From NCBI RefSeq assembly GCF_001949145.1, contig NW_019091405.1, forward strand, positions 791,395 through 846,272: a stretch of 54,878 bases of DNA, written 5' to 3'. The notes beneath the pieces are model-generated. The model did not search any database. It was not told the DNA's origin and saw only the letters and a program-made list of their open reading frames with translations. Source of the DNA: Acanthaster planci. Taxonomy: Eukaryota > Echinodermata > Asteroidea > Valvatida > Acanthasteridae. Positions 1 through 12,100 of the stretch are shown piece by piece. The translations under genes and the position numbers were made by a program. Within the stretch, counting starts at the first letter, position 1; every line of letters starts with the position of its first letter.

Positions 1-454
1 GCACCAGCTGACCTGCCTATTCCTACTTTTTCTGTTTGTGTTTTCATGAGTTGGTTTGCCCATTTGTACTCCTGTGTTTGTGTCAATAGACTTCACATCT
101 TTTTAAAAATTTGTGGAGATAATTATCTTAATTTTTATGCCCAGGATTTTATTCACTACAGTAAAATCTCGAAGGGTTGAACTTGAGGGGAATGCAAACT
201 TTGGGGTGTCTTGGTTTCAAGATATCAAAATGTCCCGAAGCTTTGTACAGTCAATTTATGATAGCACTCACGTATAAATTTATGTATAGTGCCTAACAAC
301 CATACCAGTAACTTGCCCTGTGGTGGCTATTGGAAAAGTTATCTTCCTTTCATTTATGCAACTGGGACATGATTTTGCTCGCAAAGAACTTGACTTGGCC
401 GGTGGTCCAAAACGAGCAGTTAAGAGTAGCCAAGCCCATTCCCGTTTATAAAAA
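1..454. other. No gene recognised (left edge)
   Basis: AT-rich sequence with no recognisable exon on either strand. The short open frame at 330-518 has no signal peptide or domain and overlaps a MITE, so I do not call it. The AQR N-terminal exon was looked for here and not found. Confidence 0.5.
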
Positions 455-630
455 ATGTATTTCCAGAAATTTTTGTGTCCCTGTTATTACTATTTGTTTG
501 GCAGGTAATTTGCATTGATTCATCACTCTTGGAAATTAGATATTGTGTTCTGCACTTACAAAATCAGATGTCAGATGTGATAGGGGCACAAAACAAATGG
601 ACCCCTAATTTCTGGAATTACCGTAATACC
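455..630. mobile_element. MITE, copy 1 of a dispersed inverted-repeat family
   Basis: The ends form an imperfect inverted repeat around TTCCAGAAATT (461-471 and its complement near 608-618). The sequence read on the minus strand matches 22391-22490 over about 90 bases, including GGGGTCCA, CCCCTATCACATCTGAC and AATTTCC. It has no coding capacity. The target-site duplication is unclear. The superfamily is unknown. Confidence 0.55.
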
Positions 631-3600
631 CTTTGAGTCAAACAACTTTAAAACCCTAAGTTTGATTTTGTTGTACAGTTTAATTTTTCCAACATCCCCT
701 AGTTATGTTCTGGTATGTTCTTCATGTGAGTTCTTGTAACCTACATGTATCTTCTCATATGGAGATTGCCATGCATGTGGTGTATACCGCATACAGCCAG
801 CCAGTGGTTTATCAACCGGCTTTAAGACCGGCCAAGTGATAGGCTCTTGACAAAAAGGAATGTCTAAACTTTCTTTGGTATTTATGAATGAGATTTTATG
901 TTGGTCTTACCTAAAAATTATGTTTTAGTGATAAAAAATAAACCACTTAGACAGTACCTTTGTTAGGCAATTTTTTTTCATTTGTTCTATCAAGTTCTGC
1001 CTGCTCGGTATTTTCCTGATGGCTCTTTCTGATGGCTTGAGGCTTACCATCTATTATCTTGCATTTCATATGGCTGCCAAATTGGTTGGAAGAGTTGATG
1101 ATTGGACTGCCAGCATGTGGGCTACAATTGGGCCCACAGTGGCAATCATGCGGGCTTAAAACCAGCAATTCTTTCTGTTCCTCTGGCTGTAATTCCCGAT
1201 CCACCCGACTTGCTTGCAAAGCCGTGGTAATTCTGCTTCTACCACCTGATCTGCCTGGTCCCTGCTTCTGTTCCTAATCCTACATGTACCTTTCCTGCCT
1301 CCCTGCTTGTCCCTGTATGTACAAGTTGACCATCTCAGAATTTTTCAAATTACTGGAACATCTACTTGTCCTGGGTGATGCAGCAAGAATTCCGAAAATA
1401 AAAACAATTGTTTTGAAGATATGTCTGCTGCAGTTTTCCTAAAAAGCTGGCATACAGTGAGAGAGATCTTTAAGTTACTTGCTGTATGTTAGCTTTATGA
1501 AGATGCCGTCCTGCAAAGGGATGAAGTCCAGGGTAGTACAAACATGCAGAGGGTGAATGAGATTTTTATGAAGCAATGTACAGACTTAAAATGCTGCAGT
1601 GTGGACCCACAAACTGACATCTCTGTTGCCACCAGGGAAGCGCGATGAGAGGTTTGGCAGAGACACTTCCAAGCGGACATGTTGACAGAGGGAGGAAGCC
1701 TGTTGACAAGTTGCCACCAGATGACAGGAGTCTGCCTTGGAGACGTCGGTTATTTCAGTTGATCTTTCTGACAGGGCATCACAAAGTGAATGTGATACCT
1801 CAGTGGGAACAGGTGCAGCTTAGTGAGCAGTTTGTCTTAATCCTAGGAGCTTCAAGTTGGAAATTCCATCAGAATTGTTCACTTCAGCGAAAAAATGAAG
1901 TTTCAAATTGCGTTCAAGCTCTGAAATATTCTTAAAAAGTAAGGTGTAAATTTTCATATTCCAATAGATAAATGATTTCCACCAATGAAAATACTGTATA
2001 ATGTCTTGCAATAACACAGAAATGTGGCTGTTTTGAAGAGTTCATTCTTCACGTCTCTAAGAAGGCCAAAAATGTCCACCTTCGACTTTCACACAGTTGT
2101 TCAGTGTATATGTATATATCAACAGAAAATCACAATGGATTTTTATATCATTCATTAATTTTCAAGCCATTGCTCCTGAAAGTTGTGTGATTACTTTAAC
2201 ATTAGAAGTGTCATTTCTGTTAAGTTTTCATAGCGTACATGAAATTTGTATGAAGTTACTGCAAATCCAGCTTCTATGTTAAGATTAAATCTCCTTACAT
2301 TTGTCACAACCGTTATTCTTTACTACTTTTCGTTTTCATACCAATGGCGTAACAGGATGACCACCAAGTGGCAGGAACAACATTGTGGCTCAGTGTGATA
2401 GATTGATGATCAGTCTCAATTGCTTGAGGATAGTGGGATGTAACTCATAAAATCTGCATGCTACCCGGTATATAAGAAACAAAAACAACTAGAGTTTGCT
2501 TTTTACCCATGGTCCCTTGTTACATAATCTTATTCCAACCTCTTGTACTCTAAATAGCATTGTATTCCATGTACATGTAGCTGTTAGATCGCGACAACCT
2601 GCAAAAAGAACTTTAGATGTGTTGTTCAAGAACATTAATTAATAGGCCGTAGTTCTGTGCTGTTACTTTCCTCTTTTTAAAGTTTGAAACGAAGAAGTGA
2701 AAATATATGTATGGTTCATTTCACGAGGGTGTCATGTCCGTTACGTTAGTGTATAAATACTGTCTGTCAAATACTAAGCCATAAAGAAAAAAACCATTGT
2801 ATCAACTAATAATGTGTTCTGGTTTTGGTATGGTGGGTGGTAGTAAGTGGAAATTTGCAGAAGCAAGTTTGCTTTATAGTTTTCTTGTTTTGTAAATATT
2901 GAATAAAATACCTCTGACAGTACAAAAATATATGAGATATTACAGAATACCAGTTATGATGTGTGTTCCTATTGATAACCTTACTGTGAAAACAATAAAA
3001 TATCTGCCATACCTTGTAATAGAAAAATGATGTTAGCTCACAAAATCGGACAAAACTGTCATGTGTCTGTTATACTAAGTGTGTCATGTCTGTTACATGT
3101 ATGCTACATTTTGAGCTCTGGAAAAAGAATACAATGTAAAACTGAACGAGAAGATGACTTTATGATTAATGCACAACCTCAAAGTTTAACTACATGTACA
3201 TGTTATACCCAAACCAGATGCATTCTATCCAAAAACTCACAAGAATTTTCATCATTAACAGTAGGTAGGTCCAAATGCCTAGTCCATTTTGTGTCATGTC
3301 TGTTACACTCACAATGAGTGCATTTTCACTACAATGGTTCAATAAAATTGTGCAAAACTTAATGTATACATGTACATCACTGATAGTTAAATACATGTGT
3401 CTGATTGTCTGGAGTCTGCCAATTCCACTGTGCGATGATTTGAATTACAAAAACTGTCTGAACGTCATGTCTAACCAAATACAGACTGGACCACTAGGTG
3501 ACGTGGTTGTTGGAGAATTCCAGTACCTGTTATGGTAGATATCCATGGATTATCTGCATCTGTGAGGTCCATGATATTGTACAGGAAAGGCTTACAGCTT

Positions 3601-4189
3601 TGTGAACATGAACATGAAACATTTTAATTATAACTTTATGTATTAACCTGTGAGAAAATGTACTCAGTTTGGAAAGTATCACATAATTGGATTATATATC
3701 AGGTTTGGCTTTAGGGAATTAATGGGGGTACATGTACTTCAGCAATGAACTGATATTTAGTGAGGAAGTAATGGAGAGAGTAAGATTTTAAGCGATATTG
3801 ATTTTGACTTTAATTTCTTAGACCAAGTGTGGAAGATTATTTTCAAATTTAAACATCACTATATGGAGATTGTTTCATAGGGTTACTTCCATTCATGGGC
3901 ACAGTTGGTGCTGTGGTGTACATGTACATGTACTTAGAATTTCTAAGTAAGATAAATTAAACGGGCACATGAACTCAAATTGAAGTTTCATTTTTGTTGA
4001 TGATTTTGATTATTGAGAGTGAGATTGAGATCAAAGCCAAGATCAAAAACTGTAGGGTTAATTCCATTCACAGGTACATTACAATCTGGCATTACAGTAC
4101 ATACATATTGGGGTAAAATACCTGTAAATGTAACCACAATAACTTAAACTGGAGATTTCATTATGTTCATGGTTTCAATTTTGATTAAT
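631..4189. other. No confident gene; scattered short repeats
   Basis: No exon with both splice sites and a recognisable protein was found. The stretch contains many TACATGTA palindromes (for example 1281, 3092, 3189, 3728 and 3917). It also holds a 16-base motif GTGTCATGTCYGTTAC at 2729, 3081 and 3291, and a decayed tandem duplication from about 3880. A minus-strand open frame at about 947-1338 followed by a possible donor is noted under rejected items. Confidence 0.4.
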
Positions 4190-4205
4190 GAGATTGAGAC
4201 TGAAG
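3880..4205. repeat. Decayed ~170-bp tandem duplication
   Basis: Two blocks share the order TAGGGTTAxTTCCATTCA, TTTCATTxTGTT, TTTTGATTA and GAGATTGAGA, first at about 3880-4030 and again at about 4055-4200. The second block runs directly into the minisatellite, whose GAGATTGAGA-like start may have seeded that array. Confidence 0.45.
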
Positions 4206-4950
4206 TGGAGATTGAAGTGGAGACCCTAGTGGAGATCCAGTTCAAAACCAAGTGGAGATCCAGGTGGGGATCTACATTTAGGTGGACATCCAGGCTGAGA
4301 TGCAGGTGGAGATGCAGGTGGAGATGCAGGTGGAGATCCAAGTGGAGATCTAGGTGGCTATTCAGGTGGCAATCTAGGTGGAGAACCAGGTGGAGAACCA
4401 GGTGGAGAACCAGGTGAAGAACCAGGTGGAGAACCAGGTGAAGAACCAGGCGGAGAACCAGGTGAAGAACCAGGTGGAGAACAAGGTGAAGAACCACGTG
4501 GAGAACCAGGTGGAGATCCAAATGGAGATCCAAGTGGAGATCTAGGTGGCTATTCAGGTTGCGATCTAGGTGGAGAACCAGGTGAAGAACCAGGTGGAGA
4601 TCCAAATGGAGATCCAAGTGGAGATCCAGGCAGAGATGCAGGTGGAGATGCAGGTGGAGATTCAGGCGGAGATGCAGGTGGAGATGCAGGTGGAGATGCA
4701 GGTGGAGATGCAGGTCGGAGATGCAGGTGGAGATGCAGGTGGAGATGCAGGTGGAGATGCAGGTGGAGATGCAGGTGGAGATCCAGGTGGAGATGCAGGT
4801 GGAGATCCAGGCAGAGATCCAGGCAGAGATCCAGGTGAAGCTCCAGGCAAAGATGCAGGTGGAGATGTAGGCAGAGAACCATATGAAGATGTACATGTAG
4901 GTGGAGATCCATGTGGAGATTTAGCTGGAGAACCAGCAGGAGAACCAAGT
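4190..4950. repeat. 12-bp minisatellite (GGTGGAGATGCA / GGTGGAGAACCA units)
   Basis: About 60 imperfect 12-base units based on GGTGGAGATGCA, GGTGGAGATCCA and GGTGGAGAACCA. A block with GATCTAGGTGGCTATTCAGG occurs near 4350 and again near 4545, giving a higher-order spacing of about 195 bases. A one-base slip (GGTCGGAG) near 4714 shifts the phase. Because 12 is a multiple of three and the unit lacks stop codons, long open frames appear on both strands. They are repetitive, lack an AQR-like codon pattern or splice context, and I do not call them genes. Confidence 0.9.
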
Positions 4951-6089
4951 GATTCACCAAGTGGTTCATACATACCGGACATGTACATGCCACCAGCTAA
5001 TGAAGGAATAAATGCTAACTGAGATCCATTTCTTAGTTTCCTCAACCAAACCAATGCCTGTAATACCGTATACAAGCATTTACTCGCGATATCAGGCAAA
5101 GTTTTCCTATTGTCTTGGTTATTTCTCTCGGGCAATGTTATGCTTTAAGGTAACTGAACGTATAATTTTATATTCAATTCAAGAAATAAGTGTGAATACA
5201 AACTATATTTTGAGAGTATATTTTTTTTGTAAGTATATTTTGAGATTGAAATATACAGTGTAATTGTATGTGTACGAAGCATGGGACTACCTTTAACTAC
5301 TTTTGGCCACTTTTACTCCACAGTCAACTTGTCCCCAGTGTGGTATTGTTTTTGGCTGAGACTTCTACTTTTTGAATGATACAGTACCACAAACATAGTC
5401 AGAGTTGGACTCTACAGATGCTGATCTTTGCTTGATTCTGTTCATGAATGTTTTAAAATGTTTTTTACTGCATGGCTGCTTTTATTAAAACTCTGAGACA
5501 ACCTTTCGGAGTGATGTTTGCCTTGGCTAAGACACATGAGCATGTCCATGGTATGTGGCCACGGCGCACGATCACAGCGTACGATCACAGCGTGACCTCT
5601 TGAGGGCTCATTCATCCTCAACCTCCATAGACTAGTTAAAGTTGCTACATGTATGTGTGTACAAAGTCAATTGGAATCAATCAAATACAGAGGGTATTGA
5701 CATTGCCCAGTGCTACATACATGTACCAAATTTGTCATGGCGAGTTTTAACTTCCTCTGTTACAGGCTCTTCTGTATTTTCAGCATTGAGAAAAGAATTT
5801 TTAAATTAATAAAGGTACATGCACCGGTACAAATGATATCAGGTTTTCCATTTATTATAGGGCGACAGTACATTGCAAGTTCATACCTTGTCGGTTTTTC
5901 TACGGGGATGGGCTATTCAAATATTTGAATAAAATTATGTAAAAGTAAACTACATGTAGGTACTGTACTTCTGTAATATGGTGCTGGGGCCTTTTCATTG
6001 TTATAATTCATTTATGGGATATTTATGTTTAATTACTATTGGCACGTTTCTGGTTTTTGTTTTTCCACAAAAAAAAAACCCACTTGAAG
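4951..6089. other. No gene recognised upstream of first visible AQR exon
   Basis: AT-rich, with several TACATGTA motifs and a small direct repeat CGATCACAGCGT at about 5568-5593. No coding segment could be supported. It is probably the intron before AQR exon 1. Confidence 0.5.
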
Positions 6090-6130
6090 GTGATTGAAGA
6101 TGTCTACCAGAAAGAGCTCATCCAAAACAG
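6090..6130 (+). CDS. AQR: AQR exon 1 (first exon visible)
   Basis: Reads [13 protein letters not shown] plus two bases of an Arg codon. The acceptor is ttgaag and the donor gtaagc. It matches the KVIEDIYEKEIVKSR stretch near human residue 45-58. The next exon supplies the third base of the Arg codon. It is short, but the phase fit and the match support it. Confidence 0.85.
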
Positions 6131-9100
6131 GTAAGCTTATTGAATTAGGAAGCAGTAAACAAATGTACGTGTATGAAACATGAAGATCAACTAATACCAC
6201 TTCTGCAGACTGACAAGACAGACTAGAGTTTCCCCATTCAGCAGGTTTAATCAAGTTTTTTTGACAGAATTTACCAGGATTTTACGCACATTTCATTCTG
6301 CACTTACTTAGATTTACTTATGTTGGGGATAAAGCCATATATGCCTTTCATTTTCGTGTAGAAGGATGTTTTTCTCCAACTGTGAGGGCATCTTAATAGA
6401 TAAATGAGACTCAGGTTTAGAATAAGATTAAGTTGTGTCTGGTCCTTGAAGTTTGTTGCCTCGACTTGAGGTTTTATGGGTAATTTTAGATTACTCGTGG
6501 CTCACATCGAGCCTTGCAAGGTGTCAAGCGTTGTGTCATCAGGCAAGACACTTTGTCAGTAATTTTGCTCACCATCCTGAAATTTTAATTTCATAGGGCC
6601 ACAAGGGATGTAGTATTTCACTCTGCCCTTGGCTCCATAAAGGGGCGACAGTACCGGTAGGCTGAGACCACTGGAAGGGGCCTCACTGCTCTTTGGCCTG
6701 GTGTTAGCACATTGAAAGCCAACACTTGCCCGCATGTGCACATTGGGTTGTACATTCTCGGCTTCACAAATGTCCACTTGGCTAACTGCCTTGAGCAGGT
6801 GACCTTGTTGGTTCAGAATAGCCAAGCTGCTGGGATGTGTTCATTTTGTGAGAACTGACGTGACCGTAGCGCATGCATTCCATAGTTACTTGTGAACCAG
6901 CGAAGTGCAGTTTCCACTGTAGGAGCCTGCATTGCAAGGAATATTGCGCCCCATCTTGATCCAGCTTGGGGCTCGTAAAGAAGGGGAGGACCATCTCTTT
7001 GCTGATTCGGGTCTGATTTTTGATTGATTGTTTTTCGTCTCGCCCCGGCAGGTTTGCGATTCGCCGAGTCATGCTCCTTGAGTTCAGCCAATACTTGGAG
7101 AATTACCTCTGGCCCAACTACTCCCCGGACAAGGTTAGTGACCATCTAGACAAGCGCTATACATTACAGGCAGACATTCCTTCCATGGGGAAGTAGACTA
7201 GAGAAATTTCCTGAGTTTGTGGGGGGGGGGAAGATATCTTGTGCACTGATTCTCTGCAGTCATGGTTGGAACATCTAGATGGATGCCTCTGTCACTAAAT
7301 GTCACATGAAAAGTGAAGTTTTTCATTGCTGCTCATCTCTCTTGAAAAATTGAGATTATACCCCGTACATTAAGAAGGGAAAGAAGAAGTGTCAGATTTG
7401 GAGGTCATAAATGACTGCTGTGATCAGGAATTTTATTCATTGGAAGAAAAATGTGCGGTGTTTGTGCAAATGATTAATCCTTACCACTCTCCCAGATTTG
7501 AGATGGTTGCATCTGCTGTGGTGCAAAGCATTATGTTATTGAAGGTTTGGTACTCCACAGTGTGCCATTTGACTGTGTATAAGCACCTGGAGGAAGCCTC
7601 ACAGTCGTCCCTGGCTTACCTAGCCTGAGTAAGTCATGGATACTGTACTGCTGACACCAAATTAGTGCCAAGGTCTCATCTGTGATCAGGGAGGATGGAG
7701 GTCGCGGTGACCTGCATGGGGTCAAGTGCAACACTTCAACCTGTACTTGAACACGTCCTTTTGTTTTGTGTTATCTTTCAAAGGCCAGTAAAACCCATGT
7801 CATCTCCATCCTGGTCATGATCAACGAGAAGTTCAGGGAGGGCGTTCAACCATGGGAGGTAATTTGCAGCGTTCGACAAATAATGGAAGGGGCAAACTGT
7901 TTCAGACTGGTGCTCCTATGTGTTGGTGCCAACCTTATGTACATACTTAGTAATTGACCTGTCACCAAGAGAACGTCTCGTATTGCAGATTGTGCAAACC
8001 TTGTATGGACTACGCCAGGTCTGGAAAACAGCTACAAGCATTTTGGGGTTAGGAATATCTGTAGCAAAGAGAACAGGAAAAAATCAAGGACACCGTCTCC
8101 AAAAATCTATTGTAAAAAGAGTGTTCACAGTGCAAGAAAAACAGCTATTTTCACCAAGTTTTCTGAACTTCACCAAAAAACCCCAAGAAATATCCTCGTG
8201 AGGTGGGTAACGCAAACATGTACGCATGTGTGATTTTGTTTTGTAGGACCCTAAACACTAGTGGACAGTAGAGCCCTGATTTACCAAGAGTTCCTGATTG
8301 AAAGTAATGCACAGGTACAATACATGTGGAAGGCCTTCCAAAAACAGTTAATAAATGAAAGAGGAACAACAGGGGGTCCCAAGTTGCAGGCAGATACACA
8401 CTTTGGTCATGGTTGGGGGACATTTGTGTCTGTCAACACTTCTCTTGTTTTGTTGCTGCCATTATCTGAAGGCATGCAAGGCTAAGCCAGAGCACTTTGC
8501 CGGGTTCTTCCGTCACGTCATGGAGCTCTGTCTCGAGGAGGATGCAGCCTTGGTGGGCATCAAAGAGCAGACCATTCTCATGGGCTTCCTGATCCACTGC
8601 TTCAATAGTCTGGTAAGAGCACCCGCGGCTGAGCCTGGCACTTTTTGACTTCCACTTCTGTTCCTCCCATTAGCATGCCTCATTGAATTAGCCTTATCCA
8701 CAGACCTCAGTAGCCATTTCAGGCATTGCTTGCATGACTGTCCCGGTAGTCAGTTTGTTAAAAGCAGTACCTTCTGCAGATTTTTCCGAGCTCCTGGCAG
8801 CCATAGTGTTTGAACACAACATTATGACACGGTATAAAATTTTAAAAACCAAAGACTGTAAAAATGCCATCCAACAGAGGAAATCAATTCTTGGCATAAT
8901 GACCAAGTTTTTGCTTCGTTTTAACTTGGCCTTTACAATTGCAGCTCTTCTGGATGGCTTGTATTGGTACAGTTTCAAATATTGCATATTCACCCCGCAT
9001 ACATGTAGTCTTACGGCTATCATTAGCAAAACCTCATGGAGGGAGCCACATGTGAAGCATAATAGTGAAGACAAGCTTGTCTGCTGAAGATCAAATAACA

Positions 9101-12100
9101 CCTCAGAAGATCAAAGGTCCCCAAACATTACCATAACTGTGTGTTGGGTGATTTGTGTGCAGTGCACATGGTGTCCATTTTATTGTTGTTCATACATATA
9201 CTCGAATGAGACTAACACCACTTCCACCCTCGGTTAATTGGTTTATGCTTCTTTCTGAGATCAGATATCAGTGGCTGATTTTTCTCCATTTGAATGATTC
9301 TGCAGGAGGTTGATCTGATTAGGGAACAGGTCCAACGCCTTGTTTCTCTGCCCATGTGGGTCTGTCTGCTGCCAGTAAGTTCTGTATTTCTCTGCCTTGC
9401 AATGTTTAAGTGTAAAAGAACCGGGTTGGAGGGCAGAGTCCGCCTCCCTTCATATTTTGTTCAATACTGTTGCAGCGTATTTTTCATGCCAAGCCCGTCA
9501 GAGTTTTTCCAGTGATGTCATAGATGTACCCTTCTCGACAATGCCACTTTTCTAACACTGGTCCGCCAAACATGATAACTTTTCTGGTTGATACATGTAT
9601 GTTCAATGCCTATGGGCCAATACATTTGAGGCCATCAACTTATACCTGTACATGACTGTAGCAACAAAATCCTATGTGGTATGGAGTTGAAACCTCACAG
9701 ATGTATTCATAATGAATGTCCTTAGATGCCTATTACGAGGAGACCAGAAAAAAAATTTTGAGTTCCACCAAAATCCAATGCGAAGTTCACTAGATTTTGT
9801 TAGATTTGGGATTGTAGAATTCAGCCACCAGTTGAAGTCACATTAAATATTTGACATTTACAGAGAAGGAGCTGTTGCTGTCCAGGGTTGTTCTGTGACA
9901 TCATTGATTGGTCAGCACGCTTGATAGATTTTTAATCTTCAAAGTCCCAAACGATTTTGGGTTATTTCAAAAGTTTCTTGATGCTCATCAACGCTTTTAT
10001 TCTTTCAGGGACGACTTGAGAAAGAGCTGCAGGCATATCCTAAGTACAAAAAATTCTGGAATATTATCAAGAAGTCTGATGCTAAGGCTGATGAGAAAAC
10101 AAAAGCAAAGTAAGAGGACATTTTGCCTGAGTATTTGGAGATCATCCAACTTGAAAAAAAAAAACAATGTTTAAAAGGAAAGGGGTTTGAGAAAAAGAGA
10201 AAACAGAAAATCTGGGAAAGTTCCATTATGGAAAGTTATGTCACACTGCTTGCTGAAATTTTTAATATTTTAAGATTTCTAAACTTCATTCATTGTTAGA
10301 ATCAACTGCAGAAGTTTTGGCATTGAGTAAAAATTTAAAACAAAATCTGGCCTCTCCATAGTTCATCAGATGTTATTTCTCAACTAACAACAGTTGGCTG
10401 CTTGTCAATTTCTTCTCGTGCCAATTGTGAATCAATAACTGCTTCTTTTGAGTGCTGGGAAGGGATGATGCATGTCTGTTGTGATTTTTCAGGAATGACT
10501 TTGAGAGGAAGTTCCTTTCACAGTTGATACAGCGGTTCTACAGGATTCTGGACTCAATTCCAGAAACAGGTACATTTGGAGAACCAGAAATTGTTTGCTG
10601 TTACCACCTTGGTCATGTATATAACCCTTAATGTCAACATCACATCAGGGCCAAATGCCAATGTTCTACTTATAAAGCTGCTTATCTCTTCTTTGGCCCA
10701 TCACACTACTGTAATGAGTGAACAAGCTTTAAAGGCTTATATTTGGCCTTTATGTAGTCTTTTAAATACTTCTTTAGTTGGAACACTGCAAACATTTTCA
10801 GTGATGACTGGAGTGATCACGGTGTGAACTAAAAGGAGGTTGTTTTTGTGGTCTTTGTGATATTTGGCTTTGATTTTCAGTCGTCTGGTGATGTTTTGAG
10901 GTGCTGCCTGAATGTATGGAGAAGGATATCTGTTGGGTTCATTCAAGTTCCAGCTTCTTCATATTAAACTATCATAAAATATTTAAAAGGGGAGATTTAG
11001 AGAAGTTTAATGATAAGAATGATCATTAGAAGATGTGGATGCTGGGTGTTTGTTGAAGTTCTGATTCCTTTCATTTTCAGGCAGTGTTCAAGCCAGCACA
11101 GTCCACTATTGTGAGAGATTTGTGGAGCTCGCGGTAGATTTAGAGGTGAGAATGGAAATAGAATCTATATGCATAGCACAAATTATGCCTTTGCCAAAAT
11201 GTGGCTGTTGTTTCTGGTGCGTGTTGTTATTGCAACAACAAATGTGATTTGTAACAAAAGTCTTGAAAAGGACGAACTCGCCCTTGCCTATTACCCAAGC
11301 ACTCAAACAGGTGGAAATGAGTAATTTTAAAGTCACCAGAGCTATTCTTGAGTTACACCTGCCGGGGCAGTTATCAATGTTGATGATGCTGGGCCGGGAT
11401 ATTTATCATTTTTTTCTGTTTTCAAAATTCTTTAAAATTCACTCATCAAATTCATTCAGCTTCATTTACTGGACACTTACAAACACATGAAGGACTGTCT
11501 GGTGTCCACTCTAGCCTGACAGACAAAATCTATTAATAGCTGAGTATTTCAGCCAGGCCTGCAGCCTTGTAAAAAGAGCCCAGATTGTGCAGTGTTATAA
11601 CTTTCTTTTGTTCATGAACCTAGCTCAGTGTGCTGCTGACCTCTTTTCAATAGGGGCCAGATTAGCATGCAGTGGTGCTGTGTGGCTCATTGCTGCAGTG
11701 GTGGAGCGCTTTTGCCCTTGGTGGTAATCCACTCGCTCTAAATGCCCCAAACCATGGTACACTGTTTCAAAACAAGGCTGGATTATCACCACTTTTGAGA
11801 GTGAAAAAATGTCGGTAATGCCCAGCAGTCTGGTCTCTTGTTCCGAGTATGGTCTTTTGTTACAAAGCGCTGTTCCCTTTGTCCGAGTTTAGAGACCCCA
11901 GCCACGCATTCAAAGCATATGTGTCCGGATCCAGAATCCCCGTCAGGGAGTGATTAAAGAATCTGGCACCCTGGAAATATAAAGGAAATTTGAACATTTT
12001 TCACAGACACAATGTCCGTTTTCATCAGGCTGCCAAAATGAATGATATATCAACACAAACCGCTAAGCATGCAACTTAAGACGAACATACTTAAAAGAAA

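Noticed and set aside
947-1338. Minus-strand open frame of about 130 codons ending in a hydrophilic tail, with a GTAAGC donor-like site inside
   Set aside because: No recognisable domain, biased composition, and no supporting neighbour exon. It may be a real 3' exon, but the sequence alone does not support it.
1645-1935. Plus-strand 96-codon frame
   Set aside because: No signal peptide, domain or plausible splice partners; fits chance.
4144-5135. Long open frames on both strands through the 12-bp repeat
   Set aside because: They follow from a stop-free unit whose length is a multiple of three; no start context or splice links.
8694-9101. Overlapping frames of 117 and 135 codons on opposite strands in AQR intron 4
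   Set aside because: Neither resembles a known protein, both are inside an intron, and the composition is ordinary intronic.
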